NCBI RefSeq assembly: GCF_001612985.1
Contig: NZ_BDBM01000016.1
Location: forward strand, 62,001 to 126,000
Source: Nocardia gamkensis NBRC 108242
GTDB lineage: Bacteria > Actinomycetota > Actinomycetes > Mycobacteriales > Mycobacteriaceae
Reading direction: 5' to 3'
DNA length: 64,000 bases
Part shown: positions 51,731 to 60,777 of the stretch, piece after piece
Numbering within the stretch: the stretch's first letter is position 1
Layout: each line of letters opens with the position of its first letter
Translations under genes and position numbers: made by a program
Notes under the pieces: model-generated
Database searches by the model: none
Told to the model about the DNA's origin: nothing
Seen by the model: only the letters and a program-made list of their open reading frames with translations

Positions 51731-53185
51731 GTGGCGCACTCGCAGGCCGACGAGAATTCCGTCGAGGCCGGCGGCTACCGGCAGGAGCTGGAACGGACCC
51801 TCGGCTCCTTCCAGGTGTTCGCGATCTCGTTCGCGTTCATCTCGGTGGCGGTCGGCATCTTCGCGACCTACGACGACGTGTTGCGCAACGCCGGTCCGGT
51901 GGGTATCTGGCTCTGGATCGTCGCGGCGGTGGGGCAGGCGCTGGTGGCATTGGTGGTCGCGCAGTTCGCGGCACGCATCCCGCTCAGCGGCTCCTCCTAC
52001 CAGTGGGCGTCGCGACTGGCCGACCCCAAGATCGGCTGGTGGTTCGGGTGGGTGACCTTCTGCTACCTGGCGATCGCCGTGGTGGCCGTCGACAACGCGC
52101 TGGCCAGCCAGGCCTTCATGCCGCTCGCGGGCATCGCGCCGGACGAGGACACCGCCCGGGTGATCACGCTCGTGGTGCTGTTCGTCCAGGCGGTGCTGGC
52201 CATCGCCTCGACGCGCCTGGTCAGCATGATCAACACCAGCGCGGTGGGGCTCGAACTCGGGCTCGTGGTGGTGCTGGCGATCGCGCTCGTCGCCGCGGTG
52301 GTGATCACCGGTAGAGGCGCCCCCGGCAACCTCGCCTCCCGCGGTGTCACCGAGAACGCTCCCGGCTACTTCACCGTCGGCGGCGGGTTGATGCTCGCCA
52401 TGCTCATGGGCCTCGGCACGCTGGTCGGCTTCGACGCGGCGGCCAACCTCGCCGAAGAGGCCAAGGACCCGCATCGCAGCGTCCCGCGCGCGATCGTGGG
52501 ATCGGTGGTGGCCGCCGGGGTGCTGGGGCTGCTGTTCCTGATCGCGCTCACCGTCGCGATCGACGACATCCCCCGCATCAGTGCCAGCGGCTCGCCGGTC
52601 GCGGCGATCATGCGCGATCAGCTCGGTCCGGTGATGGAGCGGACGCTGCTGGCGGCGATCACGTTCGCGTTCTTCGGCGCCGGGATGGTGGTGCTGGCCG
52701 CGTGTTCGCGGCTGGTTTTCGCGATGTCGCGCGACGCGCGCTTCCCCGCCCACCGGCTGATGCGCCGGGTCGACCCTCGCACGCACACGCCGGTCGCGGC
52801 GACGATCCTGATCTTTCTCCTGGGTGTGGTCCTGATGATCGCCCTGCCGGGTGACGCGCTGTTGGAGCTGATCACGGCGTCGACGATCCTGCCCGCCCTC
52901 ATCTACGCCTCGACGGTCGTTCTCTACCTGGCGGTGCGCCGCCGGTTGGACCGCAGGAAAGGCGCGTTCGACCTCGGGCGCTTCGAGTTGCCGGTCGCCA
53001 TCGGCGCGCTGGTGTGGTCGGCCGTCGCGTTGTTCGTCCTGGTGACGCCCTCGGACGCCTTCGTCCCGGTCGTGATCGTTGCCGGATTGGTCGTTACGGG
53101 CGGCGTGTTCTTCCTCGCCTTGCTGGCGTTCGACCGGCAGGCGCTCGAAACCGAACCCGGTGACGTGAGCGTCTTCGAGCACTGA
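51731..53185 (+). CDS. APC superfamily amino acid/polyamine permease
   Basis: 484 residues with 12 helices. It starts (GTG 51731 with GAGG 8 nt upstream; GTG 51722 possible) SQADENSVEAGGYRQELERTLGSFQVFAISFAFISVAVGIFATY, and includes PLSGSSYQWASRLADPKIGWWFGWVTF, GFDAAANLAEEAKDPHRSVPRAIVGS and MSRDARFPAHRLMRRVDPRTHTPVAATIL. This is the pattern of the AmAT/BAT-like branch for amino acids, GABA or choline-like compounds. A strong terminator follows. Substrate not determinable. Confidence 0.88.
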   Translation: MAHSQADENSVEAGGYRQELERTLGSFQVFAISFAFISVAVGIFATYDDVLRNAGPVGIWLWIVAAVGQALVALVVAQFAARIPLSGSSYQWASRLADPKIGWWFGWVTFCYLAIAVVAVDNALASQAFMPLAGIAPDEDTARVITLVVLFVQAVLAIASTRLVSMINTSAVGLELGLVVVLAIALVAAVVITGRGAPGNLASRGVTENAPGYFTVGGGLMLAMLMGLGTLVGFDAAANLAEEAKDPHRSVPRAIVGSVVAAGVLGLLFLIALTVAIDDIPRISASGSPVAAIMRDQLGPVMERTLLAAITFAFFGAGMVVLAACSRLVFAMSRDARFPAHRLMRRVDPRTHTPVAATILIFLLGVVLMIALPGDALLELITASTILPALIYASTVVLYLAVRRRLDRRKGAFDLGRFELPVAIGALVWSAVALFVLVTPSDAFVPVVIVAGLVVTGGVFFLALLAFDRQALETEPGDVSVFEH

Positions 53186-53189
53186 CCGG

Positions 53190-53227
53190 CCGAGCCGCCC
53201 GAGCGCAGCTGGCTTCGGGCGGCTCGG
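53190..53227. terminator. Bidirectional hairpin terminator
   Basis: CCGAGCCGCCCGA / TCGGGCGGCTCGG: a perfect 13-bp stem with a 12-nt loop, between the convergent APC permease gene and the second ABC operon. Confidence 0.75.
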
Positions 53228-53241
53228 CGGTGGTCACCGGC

Positions 53242-54291
53242 CTACTGGCGCGGCGCGCGCAACGCCTCCTCCACGAACTGCGTGGTGTAGGTCTCCGACA
53301 GGTCGATGCGATCGCGCACGGGACGCACGTTCTTCGAGTACTTGCCGAGAATGTCCAGCACGTTCTGCGCGCCCTCGGGTTTCATCAGGCCGTCGCCGTT
53401 GAACATGCCGATCGAGTCGCGGATCGACTGGACGTAGAGGTCCTTGCCCGCACTCGCGTACTGCGGCGGCATCTTCGCGGCGATCTCCTCGGGCGTGTGC
53501 GTCCGGATCCATTGCAGCGTCTGCACGAACGCGGCGGCGAGCTTGCGCACGATGTCCGGGTGGGCGTCGATCGTGGCGCAGTTCATGTACAGCGACGTCG
53601 CCGGGTACAGCCCGCCGAGCGCGGCCCGGGTACCCGCCTCGGTGCGCATGTCGACCAGAATCCGCGCCTCCCCGGAGTTCACCATCTGCGCCACGGTGGG
53701 ATCGGTGGTCATGCCCGCGTCGATGCCGTCGTGGTTCATGCCCGCGATGAAGGTCTGTCCCGCGCCGACTTTCACCCGGGTGTACTCGGCGGTCGTCATG
53801 CCCTCCTGGCCGGTGAGCGCCTGGGTGAGGAAGTCGGTCGAGGAACCGAGCGAGGTCACGCCCAGCTTCTTGCCGCGCAAATCGGCGACCGAGGTGATGT
53901 CCGCGTCCGCCTTCGACACCAGCTCCACCTCGCCCGGCACATCGGACATCTGCACCACCGAGCGGATGCACTGGTCCTTGGCCTGCAGGTCGATGGTGTG
54001 GTCGTAGAACCCGACCACCCCCTGCACATCGCCGGTGAGCAGCGCGGTCTCGGCCGTGGCGCCGGACTGCTCGCCGAGCAATCTCACGTCGATGTCGTTG
54101 CGCTCGAAGAAGCCGAGGCGCTGAGTGAGCATGGCGGGCAGATAGATCACCTTCTCCAGACCACCCACCATGATGGTGATCTGCGGCCGCCCGTCGGCCA
54201 TCGGAATGGTGCGGGAGTCCCGGCATCCGGTGACGGTCAGCAGTGCCGCGATCGCGACGGCCACGAGCGCCAGCTGCTTGCGATACCTCAT
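53242..54291 (-). CDS. ABC transporter substrate-binding lipoprotein (NMT1/THI5-like)
   Basis: 349 residues, third gene of an ATPase-permease-SBP operon. The signal peptide RKQLALVAVAIAALLTVTGC ends in a lipobox (VTGC). The core shows ITIMVGGLEKVIYLPAMLTQRLGFFERNDIDVRLL, SVADLRGKKLGVTSLGSSTDFLTQALTG and a C-terminal helical part, as in binding proteins for sulfonates, riboflavin/pyrimidine precursors or aromatic acids. Its ATG lies 2 bp after the permease stop. The ligand is unknown; the two-component system next door suggests a carboxylate-like compound. Confidence 0.88.
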   Translation of the reverse strand: MRYRKQLALVAVAIAALLTVTGCRDSRTIPMADGRPQITIMVGGLEKVIYLPAMLTQRLGFFERNDIDVRLLGEQSGATAETALLTGDVQGVVGFYDHTIDLQAKDQCIRSVVQMSDVPGEVELVSKADADITSVADLRGKKLGVTSLGSSTDFLTQALTGQEGMTTAEYTRVKVGAGQTFIAGMNHDGIDAGMTTDPTVAQMVNSGEARILVDMRTEAGTRAALGGLYPATSLYMNCATIDAHPDIVRKLAAAFVQTLQWIRTHTPEEIAAKMPPQYASAGKDLYVQSIRDSIGMFNGDGLMKPEGAQNVLDILGKYSKNVRPVRDRIDLSETYTTQFVEEALRAPRQ

Positions 54292-54293
54292 GA

Positions 54294-55178
54294 TCAGATC
54301 CCGTGGTTCGAGGTCGCTTGCGAGGGCCGCCACTTCAGCAACCGGTTCTCCGCCATGCCGATCCCCCACTCGGCGATCAACGCGATCACGGTGATGACGA
54401 TCATGCCCGCGTAGATGCCCGCCGAGTCGAACGTGCCTTGCGCATTGCTGATCAACAGGCCCAAACCCTTACTGGCACCGGCGTACTCACCTACCACCGC
54501 GCCGATCAGCGCGAAGCCGAAGGCGGTGTGCAGGCTGGACAGGATCCAGGTGGTCGCGCTGGGCAGGACGATCGACACCAGCACTTGCCTGCGGCTCGCG
54601 CCGAGAATGCGGGCATTGTTCATCACGTTGCCGTCGACCTCGCGCGCACCGGTGAACGCGTTGAAGAACACCGCGAAGAACACCAGCACCACCACCGTGG
54701 CGACCTTGGAGCTCAGCCCGAGCCCGAACCAGATGATGAACAGCGAGGCCAGCACGATGCGCGGAACGGCGTTGAGCGCCTTGATGAACGGTGCTAGCAC
54801 TTCGGCCCAGTACCGGCTGCGCCCGAGCAGCACGCCCAGCACGACGCCGGCCACCGTGCCGATCACGAAACCGAGCACGGCTTCCTGCACGGTGGTGTAG
54901 ATCTGCAGCCAGATCGAGCCGAATTGAGTTCCCTCGGTGAACCATTCCACCAATCGCGCCCAGATCAGCGACGGCTTGGAGTAGAAGAAGGGATCGATCC
55001 ACACCGTGGCGGTGAGTTCCCACGCGCCCAGCCACAGCGCCACCAGCGCGGCGCGCAGGCCCCAGGTGCGGATCCGTGCGCGCCGCGCGGTGGTGCGCAC
55101 CCTGGCCAGGATCTGCTCTTCGGTCTCGTTCTCCACCACCGGCGCGGCGGCGTCGGGCGCCAGCACGTCATGCGACAC
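54294..55178 (-). CDS. ABC transporter permease (SsuC/TauC family)
   Basis: 294 residues, six helices after a 40-residue polar N-terminus. The coupling loop is NARILGASRRQVLVSIVLPSATTWILSSLHTAFGFALIG. The GTG start at 55178 has GGGAG upstream, and the gene overlaps the ATPase gene by 11 bp. It forms the channel of the second NMT1/Tau-type importer. Confidence 0.88.
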   Translation of the reverse strand: MSHDVLAPDAAAPVVENETEEQILARVRTTARRARIRTWGLRAALVALWLGAWELTATVWIDPFFYSKPSLIWARLVEWFTEGTQFGSIWLQIYTTVQEAVLGFVIGTVAGVVLGVLLGRSRYWAEVLAPFIKALNAVPRIVLASLFIIWFGLGLSSKVATVVVLVFFAVFFNAFTGAREVDGNVMNNARILGASRRQVLVSIVLPSATTWILSSLHTAFGFALIGAVVGEYAGASKGLGLLISNAQGTFDSAGIYAGMIVITVIALIAEWGIGMAENRLLKWRPSQATSNHGI

Positions 55179-55974
55179 GGGAGGCTCCCTTCGCGCGGGC
55201 GGCCTCGACCTGATCGCGCAGCGTCTGCCAGATCTCCTGGTAGATGTCGCGGAACTCGGTCGTCAGGCGCACCTCCTCGACACTGCGCGGGCGCGTCAAG
55301 CCGACGGGGAAGTCCCCGCAGACGGTGGCCGGGCTCGCGGTCATCACGACCACCCGGTCGGCCAGCACGATCGCCTCCTCCAGATCGTGCGTCACGAAGA
55401 TGACCGCCGCGTTGGTGCCCGCCCAGACCCGCAGCAGTTCGTCCTGCATGAGCTGGCGGGTCTGCACGTCCAGCGCGCTGAACGGCTCGTCCATCAGCAG
55501 GATCTCCGGCTCGTTGACCAGTGTCTGCGCCAGCGCCACGCGCTTGCGCATGCCGCCGGACAGCTGGTGGGGGTAGTAGCTCTCGAATCCGGCCAGGCCC
55601 ACCTTGCGCACCCATCCCGACGCCTTCGCGCGCGCTTCGGCTTTCGACGCGCCGCGCAGGCGCGGGCCGAGCGCGACGTTGTCCAGCACGCTCTTCCACG
55701 GCAGCACCGCGTCCTGCTGGAACATGTAGCCGATGCCGTCCGGGATGCCGTCGACGTCCTCGCCGCGCACCAGCGTCCGGCCGGCCGAGGCCGGTTCCAG
55801 CCCGGACACCAGCGACAATGTCGTGGACTTGCCGCATCCGGTCGGGCCGACGACGGCGACGAATTCGCCGGGTCGCACCGTGAGGTTCAGATTGCGCACG
55901 GCGGTGTGGATGCCACCGCCGGTGCCGGGGAAGCGCTTGGTCGCGCTCCGCAGCTCGATGAGTGATTGCGTCAT
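55168..55974 (-). CDS. ABC transporter ATPase (SsuB/TauB/NrtD family)
   Basis: 268 residues. Walker A GPTGCGKSTTLSLVSGL, Q-loop FQQDAVLPWKSVLDNVALG, signature LSGGMRKRVALAQTLVNEPEILLMDEPFSALDVQTRQ and switch VTHDLEEAIVLADR are all intact. First gene of the operon, with its ATG at 55974. The 157-bp gap to the divergent sensor kinase gene must hold the promoters of both. Confidence 0.9.
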   Translation of the reverse strand: MTQSLIELRSATKRFPGTGGGIHTAVRNLNLTVRPGEFVAVVGPTGCGKSTTLSLVSGLEPASAGRTLVRGEDVDGIPDGIGYMFQQDAVLPWKSVLDNVALGPRLRGASKAEARAKASGWVRKVGLAGFESYYPHQLSGGMRKRVALAQTLVNEPEILLMDEPFSALDVQTRQLMQDELLRVWAGTNAAVIFVTHDLEEAIVLADRVVVMTASPATVCGDFPVGLTRPRSVEEVRLTTEFRDIYQEIWQTLRDQVEAARAKGASRVA

Positions 55975-56119
55975 TGCTTCCTACTCCTGCGAGATCGGGT
56001 AGGGCGAACGTACGTGGCCCCGGTCACACCCCGGAGCTTGTGCGCACAACCGCCACAAACGCGGGATTCGCATGTTTTGCGCATTCTGCTCACGCTCCCC
56101 CTACGCGGTAATTCGCGCC

Positions 56120-56125
56120 TATGCT
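56120..56125 (+). promoter_or_regulatory. Probable -10 box (leaderless) of the sensor kinase gene
   Basis: TATGCT ends exactly 6 nt before the ATG at 56132; no ribosome site is present. Confidence 0.45.
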
Positions 56126-56131
56126 GCGCCC

Positions 56132-57820
56132 ATGGCCACTGAGGGCGCGCGGGCTGTGCGATTGCGGACCCAGGTTCTGCTGTCGCAGATCCTGGTCGTC
56201 GCGCTGACCCTCGGTGTCGCGTTCGCGGTGTTCGGCTACCTCAGCGACCAGCGGCTGCGCGACGCCTACGGCCAGCGCGCGCTGGCCGTCGCGCGCACCG
56301 TCGCCGCCGATCCGGTGGTGCGCGCCGAGGTGGGGAGGTACGCGCCGGGGGCGGTCGCCGACGATCCCGCCGTGCGCCGGGAGCTGGCCGCAGGTCCGCT
56401 CGAGCGGCTCGCGGTGGACGCGACGCAGCGCAACGGTGCGCTGTTCGTCGTGATCACCGATGACGCGGGCATCCGCCTCGCGCATCCGGACGCCGGACGG
56501 CTCGCCGAGCACGTCAGCACCGATCCGTCCGAGGCGCTCGCGGGCCGCGAGTCGATCACCGAGGAACGCGGCACGCTCGGCGACTCGGTTCGCGCGAAGG
56601 TCCCGGTGCTCGCTCCCGGTTCCGATCGTGTGGTCGGCGCGGTCAGCGTCGGCATCGCCACCGACGCGGTGCACGATCAACTGCTCGGCGACCTGCGCAC
56701 CGCGGGCGCGCTGGTCGCGGTGGCGCTCGCGGTCGGCATCGCCGGATCGATCCTGCTCGCCCGCCGGTGGCGAGGGCTCACGCTCGGGCTGGAACCGGAC
56801 GAGCTGGCCGAACTGGTTCGCGGCCAAGCCGCGGTGCTACACGGTATCGGCGGCGGCGTGCTCGCGGTCGACGCGTCGTGGCGCACCACCTTCGTCAACG
56901 ACGAGGCCCGCAGGCTGCTCGGTGTCGCGCCGGACATCGGGCGTCCGGTGGACGAACTCGGGCTGACGCCCCGCGTGCTGGAAGTCTTTCGCGACCTCGA
57001 CGAGCAGCCCGCCTCGGCGACGGTCGGCGCGAACATCGTCATCGTCTCCGCGCGCCGGGTGGTCCGGGACGGGCGCGATCTCGGCGCGGTGCTCACCGTG
57101 CGCGACCGCACCGACGTGGAATCGCTGACCCGGCAATTGGACGCGGTGCAGTCGATGAGCACGGTGCTGCGCGCACAGCGCCACGAGTTCTCCAACAAGA
57201 TGCACCTGATCAGCGGACTGCTGCACGGCGGACGGGTCGGGGAGGCGGCGCGGTCGGTCGACGAACTGATCGGTGCGGGCCCGCTCGGCCCGGCGACACC
57301 GGGCATCGACGCCATCCACGACGCGTACCTACAGGCGTTCCTTGCCGCCAAGGCCGCGCACGCCAGGGAGAACGGCGTCGAGCTCGTACTCGGCCCCAAC
57401 ACCTGGGTCGAGGGCAGTCTCACCGATCCGGTGGACGTGACGACCGTGCTCGGCAACCTGCTGGACAACGCCATGGAGGCCGTCCGCGCCGGGGAACGGG
57501 CGGTGCGGCAGGTGGAAGTCGAACTGGTGCAGGAGGATTCGACGTTGCACATCACCGTCGCCGACACCGGTGACGGCGTCGCGCCCGGCCTGGTGGACAC
57601 GCTGTTCACCGAAGGGGTCTCTACCCGCGACGACCGCGGCGTACCCGGCGGGCGCGGTGTCGGCCTCGCCTTGATCCGCCAGATCGCCCGCGCCCACGGC
57701 GGCGACGTGCGCCTGTCGAGCCCCGGCGGCGGCCCGCCGCCGCTCACCGGCGCGGAGTTCATCGCCCGCATCCCCGGTGTGCTCGTGGAAAGTGAGGTGG
57801 CATGGCCGCGCCGACCTTGA
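56132..57820 (+). CDS. Sensor histidine kinase, CitA/DcuS type
   Basis: 562 residues. Two transmembrane helices (about 14-36 and 191-209) flank an extracytoplasmic PDC/PAS sensor domain (VVITDDAGIRLAHPDAGRLAEHVSTDPSEALAGRESITEERGTLGDSVRAKVPVL is the classic DcuS/CitA stretch). A cytoplasmic PAS domain (230-330) follows, then the phospho-accepting H351 in LRAQRHEFSNKMHLISGLLHGG, the N-box GNLLDNAMEA (441-450) and G-boxes DTGDGV and GGRGVGLALI. It senses C4-dicarboxylates, citrate or similar acids. Its end overlaps the response-regulator gene by 19 bp. Divergent from the second ABC operon. Confidence 0.92.
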   Translation: MATEGARAVRLRTQVLLSQILVVALTLGVAFAVFGYLSDQRLRDAYGQRALAVARTVAADPVVRAEVGRYAPGAVADDPAVRRELAAGPLERLAVDATQRNGALFVVITDDAGIRLAHPDAGRLAEHVSTDPSEALAGRESITEERGTLGDSVRAKVPVLAPGSDRVVGAVSVGIATDAVHDQLLGDLRTAGALVAVALAVGIAGSILLARRWRGLTLGLEPDELAELVRGQAAVLHGIGGGVLAVDASWRTTFVNDEARRLLGVAPDIGRPVDELGLTPRVLEVFRDLDEQPASATVGANIVIVSARRVVRDGRDLGAVLTVRDRTDVESLTRQLDAVQSMSTVLRAQRHEFSNKMHLISGLLHGGRVGEAARSVDELIGAGPLGPATPGIDAIHDAYLQAFLAAKAAHARENGVELVLGPNTWVEGSLTDPVDVTTVLGNLLDNAMEAVRAGERAVRQVEVELVQEDSTLHITVADTGDGVAPGLVDTLFTEGVSTRDDRGVPGGRGVGLALIRQIARAHGGDVRLSSPGGGPPPLTGAEFIARIPGVLVESEVAWPRRP

Positions 57821-58473
57821 CCGTCCTCGTCGTCGACGACGACTTCCGGGTGGCGAACCTGCATGCCGGAATCGTGCGGTCCATACCGGGTTTCACGGTG
57901 GCGGGCACCGCCAACACCCTCGCGTCCGCGCGGGAACTGGTCGCGGCGGAGCCGATCGACCTGGCGTTGGTGGACGTCTATCTGCCGGACGGATCCGGCA
58001 TCGATTTCGTCCGCGAGATCCGCTGCGACGCGATGATGCTCACCGCGTCGACGGAGAGCGAGGCCGTGCGAGCCGCCATCGCGGCGGGCGCGCTGGCCTA
58101 CCTCGTCAAGCCGTTTCCGCATACCGACCTGGCCGCCCGGCTCGCCGCCTATGCCCGGTACCGGCGCATTCTCGCGGTGCCGCAGGTCGACAACGCCCGG
58201 GTGTCCGCCGCGCTGCACGCACTGCGTCCAGCGGTCAGCGCCGGACCGTCCGCGCCGGTGTCGTCACCGACCAAAGACGCTGTTCTGCAAGCAATTGCGG
58301 ACGCTGCATCGCCCCTTTCCGCGGGCGAGGTGGCGAGCGCGATCGGCGTCTCCCGGGCCACCGCCCAGCGTTACCTGGCCGGCCTCGTGGCCGGCGGCGC
58401 GGTGCGCATGAGCCTGCGCTACGGCACCACGGGACGGCCCGAACAGGAGTACTCCGCCGCACCGCAGCGCTGA
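57802..58473 (+). CDS. Response regulator, CitB/DcuR type
   Basis: 223 residues. Receiver domain with the acidic pair in VVDDD (11-14), phosphorylated D58 in LALVDVYLPDGSG, and K103 in LVKPF. The C-terminal DNA-binding domain has the HTH SPLSAGEVASAIGVSRATAQRYLAGLVAGGAVR, typical of CitB/DcuR regulators. It is cotranslated with the sensor kinase. The likely targets are the divergent ABC importer and possibly the BASS transporter downstream. Confidence 0.92.
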   Translation: MAAPTLTVLVVDDDFRVANLHAGIVRSIPGFTVAGTANTLASARELVAAEPIDLALVDVYLPDGSGIDFVREIRCDAMMLTASTESEAVRAAIAAGALAYLVKPFPHTDLAARLAAYARYRRILAVPQVDNARVSAALHALRPAVSAGPSAPVSSPTKDAVLQAIADAASPLSAGEVASAIGVSRATAQRYLAGLVAGGAVRMSLRYGTTGRPEQEYSAAPQR

Positions 58474-58649
58474 GCGGGCTGTGTCCGGGTACGGTCTCGA
58501 CGTCTGAACAGCATGGATCGAAGCCGCCGACCTCGCACGGCGACCCGAGGACCGCATGGGATCAGTGGGCTGGTCCGCGCCGATCGGAGGCGCTCTCACT
58601 CGGCGGACCGGCGCGTAGGTGGCGCCGCCGGGCGCAGCGACCGGCGCGG

Positions 58650-58655
58650 TAGCGT
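58650..58655 (+). promoter_or_regulatory. Probable -10 box (leaderless) of the Gfo/Idh/MocA gene
   Basis: TAGCGT ends 6 nt before the ATG at 58662. Confidence 0.4.
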
Positions 58656-58661
58656 CGGGGC

Positions 58662-59714
58662 ATGAGCATCCTCGACGTCGCCGTGCTCGGCTATGGCTTG
58701 GCCGGGTCGGTCTTCCACGCTCCGCTGATCGCGGCGGAGCCTCGGATGCGTGTCGCGGCTGTGGTCACCTCCTCGCAGGAGCGCGCCGAACGCGCCCGCG
58801 CCGAACACCCGGGCGTGCGCGTGGTGCCGCATGCCGAAGAGCTGTTCGCCGCGCCGCGCGGCATAGATCTGGTCGTGATCGCGACGCCCAACCGCACCCA
58901 CGCGCCGCTGACCCGGCAAGCCCTCGAGGCCGGGTTGCCGGTTGTGGTCGACAAGCCGTTCGCGGTCTCGGCGGACGACGCCGAGGACCTCGTCGCGCGC
59001 GCGGAACGCTCCGGCCTGGCGCTGTCGGTCTTCCAGAACCGGCGCTGGGACGGCGACTTCCGGACGGTGCGCGAGCTGGTCGAGACCGGGAAGCTGGGCC
59101 GGGTGCGGCGGTTCGAGTCGCGGTTCGAGCGGTGGCGTCCGGTGCCGAAGGGCGGCTGGCGGGAGGTCGGCACGGACGAGGAGGGCGCGGGAATCCTGCT
59201 CGACCTCGGCAGCCACCTGGTGGACCAAGCCGTGACCTTGTTCGGCCCGGTGGCTTCGGTGTACTGCGAGCTGGACCGGCGGCGCGAGGGGATCACCACC
59301 GACGACGACGCGTTCGTCGCGCTGACCCACAACGGCGATGTCCGCTCCCACCTGTGGATGAGCGCCGTCGCCCCGCACCTCGGACCGCGCTTCCGAGTGC
59401 TCGGGTCGGAAGCCGGATATGTCACCTACGGACTGGACCCGCAGGAGGACGCGTTGCGGTCCGGACGCCGCCCGGACGGCGATTCACCCTGGGGCACAGT
59501 CGATGCCGACCGCTGGGGCGTCCTCGGCGCGGAACCCGATTTCGTCCCGGTGCCGACCGTGCCCGGCGCGTACCCGGCGTTCTACTCCGCCATGGCCGCC
59601 GCGCTGCTCGACGGCGCGCCGGTACCCGTCGACCCGCGCGACGCCGTCACGACGCTGCGCCTGCTGACGAAGGCGCGAGAGTCGGCGGCCCTGGGTGTGA
59701 CGGTCACCGCCTGA
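58662..59714 (+). CDS. Gfo/Idh/MocA family oxidoreductase
   Basis: 350 residues. Rossmann N-terminus LDVAVLGYGLAGSVFHAPLI, the catalytic-lysine motif in VVDKPFAVSADDAEDL (family EKP, here DKP), then the beta-sheet substrate domain with EEGAGILLDLGSHLVDQAVTLFG, which contains the conserved D-x2-x-H histidine. It is NAD(P)-dependent, acting on a sugar, inositol or related polyol. Similar to the YhhX/YdgJ branch. Separated from the response-regulator gene by 188 bp without visible features. Confidence 0.9.
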   Translation: MSILDVAVLGYGLAGSVFHAPLIAAEPRMRVAAVVTSSQERAERARAEHPGVRVVPHAEELFAAPRGIDLVVIATPNRTHAPLTRQALEAGLPVVVDKPFAVSADDAEDLVARAERSGLALSVFQNRRWDGDFRTVRELVETGKLGRVRRFESRFERWRPVPKGGWREVGTDEEGAGILLDLGSHLVDQAVTLFGPVASVYCELDRRREGITTDDDAFVALTHNGDVRSHLWMSAVAPHLGPRFRVLGSEAGYVTYGLDPQEDALRSGRRPDGDSPWGTVDADRWGVLGAEPDFVPVPTVPGAYPAFYSAMAAALLDGAPVPVDPRDAVTTLRLLTKARESAALGVTVTA

Positions 59715-59799
59715 CCAGGGCTGGCCACCTTCGCCGCGAGTCGATAACGTCGGTCCCCGGGATCGGCCGGCTCGGCCGCTCGGCGGAGAGGAGACCCCC

Positions 59800-60690
59800 A
59801 TGGGTGCAACGATTTTCGCGGTGTTGCTGCCGCTGGCACTGGCCTTGGTGATGTTCGGGCTCGGATTGACGCTGGCGACCGACGATTTCGCCCGCGTGCT
59901 GCGCTATCCGAAAGCGGCGGTGATCGCGCTGGTGTGCCAGATGGTCCTGCTGCCCGCGGTGTGCCTGGGCTTGATCCGCCTGTTCGGACTCGACGGCGCG
60001 CTGGCCGCGGGCATGCTGCTGCTCGCCGCGTCGCCGGGCGGTGCGTCGGCGAACCTGTTCAGTCACATCGCCGGGGGCAACGTGGCGCTGAACATCACGC
60101 TCACCGCGATCAATTCGGTGCTCGCGGTGTTCACCATGCCGGTGGTGGTGGCGCTGTCCTACGCCTTGTTCCTCGACGGCGAGGGCTCGGTCGGGCTGCG
60201 GCCGGACAAATTCGCTCAGGTCTTCGCCATCGTGCTCGTGCCCGTCGCGATCGGCATGGCTGTGCACCGGCGCTTCCCGGAATGGTCGCGCCGGATGCGC
60301 GGTGCGGTCAAGATCCTTTCGGTCGTGGTGCTCGCGCTGGTGATCGCGGCCGGAGTGGGCTCGAATCTGGACACGCTGTCGGAGCACATCGGAAAGCTGT
60401 CCGCGATCTGCCTGTCCTTCGCCGTGATCAGCCTGGCCGTCGGCTACTTCCTGCCCCGGCTCGCGCGAGTGGAAACCGATCAGGCCATCGCCTCGGCCAT
60501 GGAGATCGGCGTGCACAACGCCGCGCTCGCGATCGCCGTCGCCGCGTCGGTGCTGGACAACGAGACCATGGCCGTGCCCGGCGCGGTCTACGGCGTTCTG
60601 ATGAACATTCCCGCGGCGCTCGCGGCATATCTGCTGGCCAGGCGGGCGCGGCGGGAGCAGCCCGCGCCCGCGCCCAGCATGGCCGGTTAG
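59800..60690 (+). CDS. BASS family (bile acid:sodium symporter-like) transporter
   Basis: 296 residues with 9-10 helices. The sodium-coupled fold is recognised by LLAASPGGASANLFSHIAGGNVALNITLTAINSVLAVFTMPVVV and EIGVHNAALAIAVAASVL, the two crossing-helix motifs of ASBT/BASS proteins. Bacterial members carry organic acids such as pantoate or 2-keto acids. GAGGAG precedes the ATG at 59800. It is 85 bp after the MocA-type gene and may belong with it. Confidence 0.9.
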   Translation: MGATIFAVLLPLALALVMFGLGLTLATDDFARVLRYPKAAVIALVCQMVLLPAVCLGLIRLFGLDGALAAGMLLLAASPGGASANLFSHIAGGNVALNITLTAINSVLAVFTMPVVVALSYALFLDGEGSVGLRPDKFAQVFAIVLVPVAIGMAVHRRFPEWSRRMRGAVKILSVVVLALVIAAGVGSNLDTLSEHIGKLSAICLSFAVISLAVGYFLPRLARVETDQAIASAMEIGVHNAALAIAVAASVLDNETMAVPGAVYGVLMNIPAALAAYLLARRARREQPAPAPSMAG

Positions 60691-60777
60691 CGGGGGCAGG
60701 CGCTGCGCGAACACGAGAGTGCCCGGTGAGTAGCCTCTCGGATGGTCGTACGCCATGAGAAGGGAACCAGCTGCGCG

